Source: Lotus japonicus (taxonomy: Eukaryota; Streptophyta; Magnoliopsida; Fabales; Fabaceae). Taken from it: a DNA stretch of 64,000 nucleotides. Below are positions 46,021-56,200 of the stretch, piece after piece; position 1 is the stretch's first letter, and each line of letters opens with the position of its first letter. The stretch covers positions 19,358,150 through 19,422,149 of the forward strand of contig NC_080042.1 of NCBI RefSeq assembly GCF_012489685.1, in the 5' to 3' direction. The notes under the pieces are model-generated. The model worked only from the letters and a program-made list of their open reading frames with translations. It searched no databases and was not told the origin of the DNA. A program made the position numbers and the translations under genes.

Positions 46021-46393
46021 ATGGTTAAAATGGAGGTCATCCTTCCAATTAATGACAAAATGAAGTCGGACGAATATACTGTCTCCTTATTCGAGAAGTC
46101 CCTATTGGAGAAGGAGTTTTTAACTTTATCATATCCACGACCACACAGAATTCTGCAACCCTTGACGACTTGAACTTCGGCTTTGCCTGCGTCGAGGTGG
46201 ACCATCTCTCCCTCGCTGCGTTGTATGCCAAGCTCAAGCAGCTCCTACAAGATAACAAGAAGCAGCCCATGAGCGATGGCAGCAACCGAATAAGATTCCA
46301 ACTCCCCTCCCGCGACGGTGACTATCAAATATCTATCAAGGAACTGGGCTGCATCGTCCTCAAGAAACATCTCATTAGTCGCACCACAAATTG
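46021..46393 (+). pseudogene. array ORF, copy 2 (frameshifted and fused to the next unit)
   Basis: Starts MVKMEVILPINDKMKSDE, frameshifts near 46125 (tatccacgaccacacag lacks bases found in other copies), and reopens at LNFGFACVEVDHLSLAAL. At about 46393 (caccacaaattgtttgtatg) it jumps into the leader of the next unit, so the C-terminal part, end word and spacer are deleted. Confidence 0.65.
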
Positions 46394-46770
46394 TTTGTAT
46401 GTTGAATTAGAAAAACCAAGCCCTACCTAGTGCAGTACTCAACCGTGTTTTCTTCTCTGCGGCTTTTTCAAACTTCACTGAAGGCGACCACCCACAGCCC
46501 GTAACTTTTTGTGGTAGCGTCCTCTCCCTCGTACCACCTTTCCTTTCCTCGTCTCTTTTCATTACTGTTAGGGAAGCCGGGTAGCTCACAGTGTGAAACA
46601 CAGCTCGAGAGGAAGCATCAGCGTTCGAGAAGAGAAGTGAACGGCGATTTTTGTTTCGGTTCGGTTATACAAGCAGAAAATGAAACCCCACCCAGTGCAA
46701 TGCTACTCTCGGAAGAGAAGATAAGGGCGATATTAGTGTGAAATTCTCTTTGACGGTGGTGGTTTTCACA

Positions 46771-47215
46771 GATGGTTAAAATTGTGGTCATCCTTCCAAT
46801 TAATGACAAAGTAAAGTCATATGAAGACGACGCCACAGAATTATGCAACCCTTGACGACTTGAACCTCGGCTTTGTCTGCGTCGAGGTGGAGCATCTCTC
46901 ACTCGCCACGTTGTAATCGAAGCTCAAGCAGCTCCTACAAGATAACAAGAAGCAACCCATGAGCGAGGGAAGCAACCTAATAAGTTTCCAACTCCCCTCC
47001 CACGGAGTGACTATCAAATATATATCAATGAACTCGACTGCATCGTCCTCAAGAAACATCCCATTACTTGCACCCCAACTTCTCGCTAAATCGCCAATGT
47101 AGTCGCCATCACAAATCGCGCCATTCACCTGATCAAGAAGGTTATAGAGGATCGCGAAATCATGACTTGTATTGACTGCAAGCCGAATGTAGGCGCCTTA
47201 GATAGGTGTGTCTAG
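46771..47215 (+). pseudogene. array ORF, copy 3 (deleted and frameshifted)
   Basis: MVKIVVILPINDKV is followed by a deletion that joins agtcatatgaag to acgacgccacag. Later there are a TAA (gttgtaatcg), a one-base loss in cccacggagtgac and a TAA in cttctcgctaaatcg. It cannot give the family protein. Confidence 0.65.
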
Positions 47216-47261
47216 ACCATGCACTCTCACGTCATGTAATGTCGTATGTTCCGTCAAATCA

Positions 47262-47320
<59 letters not shown>

Positions 47321-47924
47321 CTTACATATCATTCAAAAAAGAAAAGAAAAAAGATTTTACATTATTTATGTCGGATTTTTTTATGTAAAAAATGTCGGGA
47401 TATGTAAATTGGAAATTACATTATTATTTAAAATTGAATGCTATATTTTAAATATATATAGTTGATTGGTTTTAAAAGGTAACTAAATCTTAAATAAACA
47501 TGTTATTGGTATTGGTATAAGCCTAGAATTATTGTTTATGTTTGTATGTTGAATTAGAAGAACTAAGCCCTACCTAGTGCAGTCCTCAACCGTGTTTTCT
47601 TCTCTGTGATTTTTCCTAGCTTCCTTGTTGGCGACCACCCACAGCCCGAATTTTCTCGGGGTCCCATCCTCTCCCTTGTACCACCTTTCCTCTCCTCTTC
47701 TCTTTTCATTACTGTTAGGTAAACAAGGTAATTCACAGTGTGAAACACTGCTCGAGAGGAAGCATCAGTGTTCGAGAAAAAAAATGAAAGGCGATTATTG
47801 TTTCGGTTCGATTATACAAGCAAAAAACGAAACGTTACCCAGTGCAATGCTACTTTGTGAAGAGAAGAAAATGGCGATATTAGAGTGAAATTATGTTTCA
47901 CGGTGGTTTTCACACGATGGTTTA

Positions 47925-48422
47925 AATGGTGGTCATCCTTCCAATTAATGACAAAGTGAAGTCGGATGAAGACATTGTCTCCTTATTAGAGAAGTGTCTA
48001 TTGGAGAAGGAGTTTTCAACTTTATCATATCCACAACCCCACAGAATTATGCAACCCTTGACGACTTGAACCTCGCATTCGCCTGCGTCGAGGTGGACCA
48101 TCTCTCCCTCGCCACGTTGTATGCCAAGCTCAAGCAGCTCCTATAAGATAACAAGAAGCAGCCCATGAGCGATGGTAGCAACCTAATAAGATTCCAACTC
48201 CCCTCCCGCAGCGGTGACTATCAAATATCTATCAAGGAATCGGGCCGCATCGTCCTCAAGAAACATCTCATTAGTCGCACCACAGCTTCTCGCAAAATCG
48301 CCAATATAGTCGTCGTCACAAATCACGTCATTCACCTGATCAAGAAGGCTATAGAGGATCGCAAAATCATGACTTGTATTGACTGCAAGCCGAATGTAGG
48401 CGCCTTAAATAGGTGTTTCTAG
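47925..48422 (+). pseudogene. array ORF, copy 4 (frameshifted)
   Basis: Starts MVVILPINDKVKSDEDIV at 47925, frameshifts at the tatccacaacccc stretch near 48028, has TAA in tcctataagataac near 48145, then is open from MSDGSNLIRFQLPSRSGDYQ (48165) to the natural end (PNVGALNRCF, stop near 48420). It sits in a full-length unit. Confidence 0.65.
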
Positions 48423-48466
48423 ACCATGCACTCTCACATCATGTAATGTCGTATGTTTCGTCAGAT

Positions 48467-48520
<54 letters not shown>

Positions 48521-48821
48521 TGTGATGATCTTACATCTCATTAGATAAAGAAAAGAAAAAAGATTTAACATTATTTATGTCGGACTTTTTCGTAAACAAT
48601 GTCGGGATATGTACTTTGGAAATTACAATATTATTTAAAATTGAATGCTCTATTTTAAATATAAATATTTGATTGGTTTTAAAAGGTAACAAAATCTTAA
48701 ATATACATGTTATCGATTATACAAGCAGAAAACGAAACGTTACCCAGTGCAATGCTACTTTGTGAAGAGAAGATAAGGGCGATATTAGAGTGAAATTCTG
48801 TTTCACGGTGGTTTTCACACG

Positions 48822-49352
48822 ATGGTTAAAATGGAGGTCATCCTTCCAATTAATGACAAAGTGATGTCGGACGAAGACATTGTCTCCTTATTAGAGAAGT
48901 GCCTATTGGAGAAAGAGTTTTCAACTTTAACATTATCGACGACGCCACAGAATTATGCAACCCTTGACGACTTGAACCTCGGCTTTGTTTGCGTCAAGGT
49001 GGAGCATCTCTCACTTGCCACGTTGTATTCCAAGCTCAAGAAACTCCTACAAGTTAACAAGAAGCAGCCCATGAGCGATGGTAGCAACCTAATAAAATTC
49101 CAACTCCCCTCCCACGGTGGTGACTATCAAATATGTATCTTTGAACTCGACTGCATAGTCCTCAAGAAACATCTGATTACTTGCACACCAGCTTTCCACA
49201 AAATCGCCAATATAGTCGTCATCACAAATCGCGCCATTCACCTAATCAAGAAGGCCATAGAGGATCGCGAAATCATGACTTGTATTGGTTGCAAGCCGAA
49301 TGTAGGCGCCTTAGATAAGTGTGTCTTGACCATGCACTATCATGTCATGTAA
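48822..49352 (+). CDS. array ORF, copy 5 (intact, 176 residues), unknown family
   Basis: The ATG at 48822 gives MVKMEVILPINDKVMSDEDI, then LLEKEFSTLTLSTTPQNYAT, LATLYSKLKKLLQ, MSDGSNLIKFQLPSHGGDYQ, ILKK-type basic/hydrophobic segments, IANIVVITNRAIHLIKKAIE and IGCKPNVGALDKCV. It runs past the usual stop because that position is changed, ending 11 residues later at 49350. It looks soluble, with alternating helical segments and no signal peptide or membrane span. No family was recognised. The unit lacks the upstream leader (deleted near 48712), so a promoter is doubtful. It may be a true small gene or a relic of one exon. Confidence 0.4.
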   Translation: MVKMEVILPINDKVMSDEDIVSLLEKCLLEKEFSTLTLSTTPQNYATLDDLNLGFVCVKVEHLSLATLYSKLKKLLQVNKKQPMSDGSNLIKFQLPSHGGDYQICIFELDCIVLKKHLITCTPAFHKIANIVVITNRAIHLIKKAIEDREIMTCIGCKPNVGALDKCVLTMHYHVM

Positions 49353-49996
49353 TGTCGTATGTTCCGTCAAATCAGAATATATATATATGTTTAGTGATGA
49401 TCTTACATATCATTCAAAAAGAATAGAAAAAAGATTTTACATTATTTATGTCGGATATTTTTTTGTAAAAAATGTCGGGATATGTATTTTGGAAATTACA
49501 CTATTATTTAAAATTGAATTCTATATTTTAAATATAAATATTTTATTTGTTTTAAAAGGTAACAAAATCTTAAATATACATGTTATTGGTATTGGTATAA
49601 GCCTAGAATTATTGTTTATGTTTGTATATTGAATTAGAAAAACGAAGCCCTACCTAGTGCAGTACTCAACCGTGTTTTCTTCTCTGCGGTTTTTTCAAAC
49701 TTCACTGGCGGCGACCACCCACAGCCCGTAACTTTTTCTGGTTCCGTACTATCTCCCGTACCACCTTTCCTCTCCTCGGCTCTTTTCATTACTGTTAGGG
49801 AAGCAGGGTAGCTCACATTGTCAAACACAGCTTGAGAGGAAGCATCAACGTTCGAGAAGAGAAGTGAACGGTGATTTTTGTTTCGGTTCGGTTATACAAG
49901 CAGAAAACGTAACGTTATCCAGTGCGATGCTACTCTGTGAATAGAAGATAAGGGCAATATTTGAGCGAAATTCTGTTTGACGGTGGTTTTCACACG

Positions 49997-50497
49997 ATGG
50001 TTAAAATGGAGGCCATCCTTCCAATTAATGACAAAGTGAAGTCAGACGAAGACATTGTCTCATTGTTGGAGAAGTCCCTATTGGAGAAGGAGTTTTCAAC
50101 TTTATCATTATCGACGACCCCACAGAATTCTGCAACCCTTGACGACTTGAACCTCAGCTTTTCCTGCGTCGAGGTGGAGCATCTCTCCCTCGCCACGTTG
50201 TATGTCAAGCTCAAGCAGCTCCTACAAGATAACAATAAGCAGCCCATGAGCGATGGCAGCAACCTAATAAGATTCCAACTCCCCTCCCGCGGTGGTGACT
50301 ATCAAAATCAAGGAACTCGACCGCATCGCCTCAAGAAACATCTCATTACTCGCACCACAGCTTCCCGCAAAATCGCCAATATTGTCGTCGTCACAAATCG
50401 CGCCATTGAGCTGATCAAGAAGGCTATAGAGGATCGCGAAATCATCACTTGTATTGACTGCATGCTAAATGTAGGTGCCTTAAATAGTTGTGTCTAG
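49997..50497 (+). CDS. array ORF, copy 6 (open, 166 residues, two compensating indels)
   Basis: The ATG at 49997 starts MVKMEAILPINDKVKSDEDI. It matches copy 5 through LDDLNLSF, YVKLKQLLQDNNKQPMSDGS and FQLPSRGGDYQ. It then reads NQGTRPHRLKK where other copies read ISIKELGRIVLKK, because 5 bases are missing at about 50305 and 1 more about 30 bp later. The frame is restored and continues to the common end (IDCMLNVGALNSCV). The unit keeps the full leader (49646-49990), making it the best candidate for an expressed copy. The function is unknown. Confidence 0.4.
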   Translation: MVKMEAILPINDKVKSDEDIVSLLEKSLLEKEFSTLSLSTTPQNSATLDDLNLSFSCVEVEHLSLATLYVKLKQLLQDNNKQPMSDGSNLIRFQLPSRGGDYQNQGTRPHRLKKHLITRTTASRKIANIVVVTNRAIELIKKAIEDREIITCIDCMLNVGALNSCV

Positions 50498-50790
50498 ACC
50501 ATGCACTCTGACGTCATGTAATGTCGTATGTTAGAGGTGGTGTGGTGATTGACATCAATGCTAATTAGTATCGCCACGGTTCAACGGATGAATGAAGCTA
50601 ACCTAGGCCACGAAAGAAAAAGGGCCCGATACTTCAACTAGAGGAGCGACCAATTGGTTTACCAAAATTCGACCCAGCGTCACACGTTTTCCAGTTCCCT
50701 ACTACCGACTCCTTCCGAAATTGCATTATCGGACCGAGCTAAGAATGATCTTTATACTTAGAGCCAATAGTTAGATATATTTGAAGATTT

Positions 50791-52337
50791 AATCGTACTT
50801 ATTCTGTTTGTTCATCAATCTTCCATAGGGTTGTGTTTCTGCAGAATCTATCATACAGTCAATGTCGGGTTGTATCTTATATATGTGGAAAATAACATGT
50901 AGAATTTCTTAGATTAAATCTCATTCATAATCTGAATGGTAGTGCATGGGTATAGTTACAAGGTACAACGACCGTAAGTAAATAGCAAAAACTAACTATG
51001 GAATGACAACTATCCTACCTTTTATAAGTAATACGTTGACCATATTACTAGTCAATATCTCAGTGCCAATGACCACTTAGCAATTTTTTTAATAAAATAT
51101 TATTACAAGAAATTATCAGTATCATTTTTTAGCAAGAACTTAAGCTGCCCTTTTACAACATTTGATCAATCATATAGTACCAAAATGTGTGACCGTTATT
51201 AGGACATAGGAGCAAGTTCATTGTTAGTCTCATTCTTCATAATAAAACTTATTTTCAGTACAAGGTAAAATAGGCCTTTGCCTTTTTTTTTGTCAAAGTG
51301 TTAAATTCCAATAAGAGTGTCCAAACTGTATGTCCAAAGGGCTTTCATATAATGGGTCATGTTAGACATACATATAACAGCTTAAGCTTTAAGAAAACTT
51401 TTAGTCCGTGGTAGAAGACTCATTCTGATGGGCTTATGGTTATTGGACCTTATGCACTTTATCTTTTATTATCTATAGTTTAGTTTTAATATCCAAACTT
51501 TTATTAGGTGTCAACTTTTAGTATATTCTCTTTATTAGGATCATATCAGTTGTTGGTCATCTAGAAAATTATGTTAGCTATAAATTGTATCATTTACTCT
51601 TTTTTATTTTGATAAGCAATGAAATATATTGAAATGAAGTATAAGGGTACTTCAACCCAATACAAGAGGTAAAAAGAAAGAAAGAAAACCAAGTGTAGCA
51701 ACTTATACAATATCAACACTAAAGAACCTCCAACTAAAGGAGAACCCACCACCCACAACCTCCTCGGAGAAAGATTTATATAAATTATGCCTCATTATGT
51801 ATAACAAGAAAATTGAAGCATTTTATCTTTCTCTTAATTTTTCTTAGCTTTAGATTTTAGCTCTGAGCTTTTCTTCCTTGATAGGAATTCAGTCCTTCAC
51901 ACAGTATCAAAGTTGTCACGACCTTGCCCTTCATAATTGAACTAAATTTCAACAGTTGAAACAATAACACTTGCGTAAGAAAGGAGAGAAGATGTGTCTC
52001 AGTGAGGGTGACAAAAACACTTCTTCCTATCCTAAAAGGAAAAATTAGAACCAAGGAACCTTAAGTTGCTAAAAAATACAACAAAGATGCCCAATTTCTT
52101 TCGTGTCAGCTATAGAAATCCCCTTGAAAATACCACCAGTAGAGCACTAAAGAGATGCCACATTGACTGTAATTGACTGCAACAATGAGTGCATTAAAAT
52201 TAAGAAATCAAGTGCAGGTATTTATCACAAGGAAAAGTGGTGTGATACCATAAATATAAGATTGTACCAGAAATGTGACCTAGAAAATACATTACCTTAA
52301 AAACCCTAACCTAGTGAATGCAGTGCTCCTCCGTGAG
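50791..52337. other. AT-rich intergenic DNA; possible LINE tail
   Basis: Around 51598-51720, ttttattttgataagcaatg on through caatacaagagg resembles the 3' tail of a plant LINE on the minus strand (TTGCTTATCAAAA), 5'-truncated. The rest is AT-rich with no gene. The minus-strand frame 52054-51857 has no domain. Confidence 0.4.
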
Positions 52338-52735
52338 ATGGATGGAGGAGGGAGCAGCGGCGGCGCAAAGGAACCCAAGTTGAAGGGAAATCCTCGAAAA
52401 GCAAAACAAATTCGGAATCTGCGGCATCGTGTCTTTCTCTCTCTCACTCGCTTAAAGAAATTGTACAAGATTGAACAGGCTCGTGAGGAGGTAACTTGTT
52501 ATCAATCAATGTTGTTTTGGTTCATGTTCATGTTCATATTCTCAATGATTAGCAAAAGAGGCTCATGAACAGGGGGAACGATTAGCGGAAGAGGCTCGTG
52601 AGGAGGTATGTTCAACCAATGTTGTTTTGGTTCATGTTCATGTTCTCAATGATACTATTTTGTTATTTGTATTGTAGGAACAATTAGCAAAAGAGGCTCG
52701 TGAACTCGAGGAGTGGAAAGAAACTATAAGAAAGT
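52338..52735 (+). pseudogene. 5' fragment of a coiled-coil gene, unrecognised
   Basis: The ATG at 52338 starts MDGGGSSGGAKEPKLKGNPR, then KAKQIRNLRHRVFLSLTRLK and YKIEQAREE, up to a donor (gaggag|gtaact) at 52490. A related Glu/Ala-rich motif (LAEEAREE / QLAKEARELEEWKE) follows twice, at about 52553-52605 and 52680-52735, each ending at a gt (gaggag|gtatgt; agaaa|gtgagt). The middle block has lost bases before gcaaaagaggct and its splicing phase does not join cleanly. A Tat retrotransposon begins 34 bp after the last block, so any downstream part is displaced. Tandem Ala/Glu repeats suggest a coiled coil. Family unknown. Confidence 0.45.
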
Positions 52736-52768
52736 GAGTGAGTTACTTTGTTTTATTTGTATTTGGAC

Positions 52769-53141
52769 TGGGCGGGATATAAAGACTTTCATGCCCGCCC
52801 AAAATAAGGAGTCAGCCAGACGAAGGACGACATGGCGGGAATTGGTGAAGTACTGAGGATTCTCGCCCTCCCCTTTAGGCGGATCCGCAAGCCAGCTGGA
52901 AGATTCTTTTGGATTTGTCTTATATGCATAGGGATTTGGGCCCTAGTTGTCAGGCCCAAATGTTGGAAAAGTTCATATCATGACCAACCCTCTATAAAAG
53001 GGAAGGTCATCACCTTGAACTGCAGACTTTTGGATCATTAATGAGAATATACCCTTTTTATTACATCTTTACTATTTTAGTGCTCTGCTAGGGTTTGCTT
53101 TTCATTCCTCTTCTTACGTAAGCTTACCTTAGGACAGAACA
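52769..53141 (+). repeat. 5' LTR of the Tat element
   Basis: Starts TGGGCGGGATATAAAG and ends CTTAGGACAGAACA. A TATA box (TATAAAAG) lies at 52993-53000. The left limit is inferred from the TG and its position and could be off by a few bases, because the partner LTR is outside the window. Confidence 0.65.
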
Positions 53142-53142
53142 T

Positions 53143-53160
53143 TGGCGCCGTCTGTGGCTC
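53143..53160 (+). other. primer-binding site of the Tat element
   Basis: TGGCGCCGTCTGTGGC starts 1-2 bases after the LTR. This word is usual at the primer site of Tat-type gypsy elements. I did not identify the tRNA. Confidence 0.7.
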
Positions 53161-53204
53161 TAACCTAGATCTACCAGTGACGTAGAGGGTGAGAGTTACG
53201 ATTC

Positions 53205-56200
53205 ATGGAGACCTGTTTGTGCGGCGTGGGCCGCCGTGATCATCGCCGGAGAAGTGGTGGTCGTCAGGGCGGACGCGGCGGCGGTCGAGACAACAATCGT
53301 GCAATACTTCAAGAGCAAGAGCAGGAGGCTTCCTTGGAAGGTGTTCACTCGGTGGTGCAGTCACCAGCGTCGCTGGTGAATTTAGCTCCGGGAAAGCACT
53401 CAGATCTGATAGCCAAATCAGATCCAGGTGTCAGGCGACGATCAACGCCGCCTGAGTACATAAATTTAGAAGATCTTAAAAACAGCGCTCCGAGGAAAAC
53501 ACAAGAAGTGGTAACGGGTATCACGCCCGTGGCTTTGGAACAAATGTTGGATACTTTGCAAAAGGTACAAACCCAAAACGAGCAGTTACAAGCCCAGGTG
53601 GAATATTTAACTCAGAGGCAAGATTTTAAACAAGGACAACTTCTTGAGGCTGAGGACGTCGTTGAATTTCAACCTTTTGTTCCAGCCATCACCAAGGTGG
53701 ACATACCAAAGCATTTGCAAACAATGGTATTAGACGCCTTTTCGGGCGATTTTGATCCCATGGAACATTTGAGATACTTTAACACCAAAATGGTAATTGG
53801 TGGGGCGACGGACGAGGTGAAGTGTAGATTATTGCCTTCAACATTCAAGGGAATGACGATGCAGTGGTTCATCAGACAACCGCCCTTCTCCATTGACAAT
53901 TTTACGGATTTGTCTACTAAATTCTTAACTCAATTCTCCGCCAACAAAACTACAAAAGCAACTATGTTTGACCTCATCAGCATACATCAACAGCCAGGAG
54001 AGAAGCTAAAGACCTACATGGCGCGCTTCAGTAAGATGGCTGTTCAACTGGAGGAGGATAACCCGGATGTATGCCTGGCGTCTTTCAAAAATGGCCTTAG
54101 GGCGGGGGATTTGAATCGAGATTTAACAAGGCGACCAACGAGGGACATGATGGATCTTCGCGCTCGCGTTCAGGAATTCATCTTAATTGAGCATGACGAT
54201 CAGAAAAAGCAAGAAAGGGAGGAGGGGCGAAAACACGCCCAGCCCGACGGTGTTTCGCAGGAGAAATCCAAGGCTGGAAAGGAAACAAGGATAGCTCAAA
54301 CTCCACGTATGCCAAGGCCTGGTCCATATCAAAACTCCAAACCCGAATTCCAGAATACATGGCACAGAAATCCCCAAGGTACCACTACAGCCTCGGCTGG
54401 TCAACATGGTGCCTCGCCAACTCCAGTTCCACTTACTAAATTGAATGCTCCCCTAAGCACCATCTTGAAAGCAGTTGGACAGACAAATGTTGTGCAATAT
54501 CCGTCGTCGCCTCGACGACCACCAACTAATGTGGATACAAACAGATGGTGTGAGTACCACAAAACGTTGGGGCACACCACAGATAATTGTTGGAACTTGC
54601 GGCGGGAAATTGATCGGCTGATTAAGGCTGGCCATCTGGCAAATTTTGTTAAAGAGGCAGCAACACCAGAGGCCACTAAGGTAACTCAAGGGGACAAAGG
54701 AAAAGGAAAGGAGATAGTTGAAGAATTGGGCGACGCTGTGGGGGAATGCTCATCCATTGCAGGGGGATTTGGAGGGGGCACAATTTCTAGCAAGGCCAGA
54801 AAGCGTTATGTGGCGGCAGTACATTCCGTGCACGAGGCATACGAGGGCGAATGTTGGTTGAATCACTCTCCCATTATATTCACCCCTCATGATTTTGCAC
54901 ATGTAATTCCTCATGACAACGACTCGATTGTAGTAACAATCAGGGTTAACAATTACATGACGAAAAAAGTGTTTTTAGATCAGGGATCTTCGGCGGACAT
55001 CATTTATGGAGATGCCTTTGATCGCCTGAGGTTAAAGGAGTCAGACTTGAAACCATATAAAGGAACCCTGGTGGGATTTACAGGGGATCGTGTCAATGTG
55101 CAGGGATACGTGGAAATACCAACAACTTTTGGTGAAGGAGAGTTTGTCAAGAAATTTCAAGTGAAGTATCTAGTATTAGCGTGTAGAGCCAATTACAATG
55201 TACTTTTGGGGCGGGACACCCTTAACAAGTTATGCGTTGTAATTTCAACCGCTCATTTAACTGTTAAATATCCAGCCTGCAATGGGAAGGTCGGGGTCCT
55301 TCGCGTGGATCAGAATGCAGCGAGAGAATGTTACCTAAGAAGTGTGGCGCTCTATGGGCGAAAGGCCGCCAAGGAAAGCCACCGTATCACAGAAATTTTT
55401 CCACAAGAAGGGTTTAGTTTAGACCCAAGGGATGATGCCGATGATTTCTGCCCACAACCTTTGGAAGAAACTAAATCGGTGCAAATCAAGGATAAGGTTT
55501 TGAAGATTGGCAGCAGTTTAACAAAACAGCAGGAGGAAAGATTGATCACCCTTTTCGGCGATAATTTGGATCTCTTTGCATGGACAATTAATGATGTACC
55601 AGGGATTGACCCCAATGTGATCACTCATAAACTGGCCATACGGCCAAGGGCGACGCCAGTCATCCAGCCAAGGCGAAGGATGAGTGATGAAAAGAACAAG
55701 GCGGTGCAAGTAGAAACTGAGAAATTAATCAAGGCCCAATTCATTCGAGAGGTGCAATACCCAACCTGGCTCGCCAATGTAGTGATGGTCAAGAAAGCCA
55801 ATGGGAAGTGGAGAATGTGCACGGATTACACAAGTTTGAACAAAGTGTGTCCCAAAGATTCATATCCTCTTCCCAATGTCGATAAATTGGTGGATGGGTA
55901 TTTCCGGAAATGAACTTTTAAGTCTCATGGATGCCTACTCTGGGTATAATCAAATCATGATGCATCCCTCTGACGAGGAAAGTACAACATTCATGGCTAA
56001 TTAGGCGAATTATTGTTACAAAACCATGCCTTTTGGTTTGAAAAATGCGGGAGCTACATACCAACGTCTCATGGATAAAAAAAATTCAAGCCAAGTGGGC
56101 AGGAATATGGAAGTATATGTGGATGATATGATTGTTAAGTCCGCCAAGTCCAGTGACCACGGCGATGATCTTAAGGAAGCATTTGCCCAACTAAGGAAAT

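Larger units (their letters stand above)
44070..50790 (+). repeat. tandem array of a ~1.2-kb unit with an unknown ORF
   Basis: A left partial copy and six further copies. The word accatgcactctcacgtcat (with small variants) marks unit ends at about 44135, 45545, 47217, 48424, 49329 and 50502. Full units run about 1206 bp (47217 to 48424); others have internal deletions. Each complete unit has, in order, a (TA)n run, an AT-rich spacer, a leader (gccctacctagtgcagtact), a ~160-codon ORF and the end word. The end word of the first and last copies is followed by the same unique flank (agaggtggtgtggtgattg; 44164-44420 and 50531-50780). Unequal crossing-over fits. The ORF family is not one I know. 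Confidence 0.85.

Noticed and set aside
45990..50262. Antisense frames over the array (for example 46285-46049, 47128-46841, 50262-49990)
   Set aside because: They vary in frame and length between copies, while the plus-strand frame keeps common start and end; they look like shadows, though I cannot fully rule them out.
44070..50790. CRISPR-like or rDNA-like array
   Set aside because: The units are ~1.2 kb with an ORF and variable deletions; there are no short identical repeats with unique spacers and no rRNA sequence.
53669..55822. Minus-strand frames across gag-pol
   Set aside because: They are shadows of the real plus-strand polyprotein, with no domain of their own.
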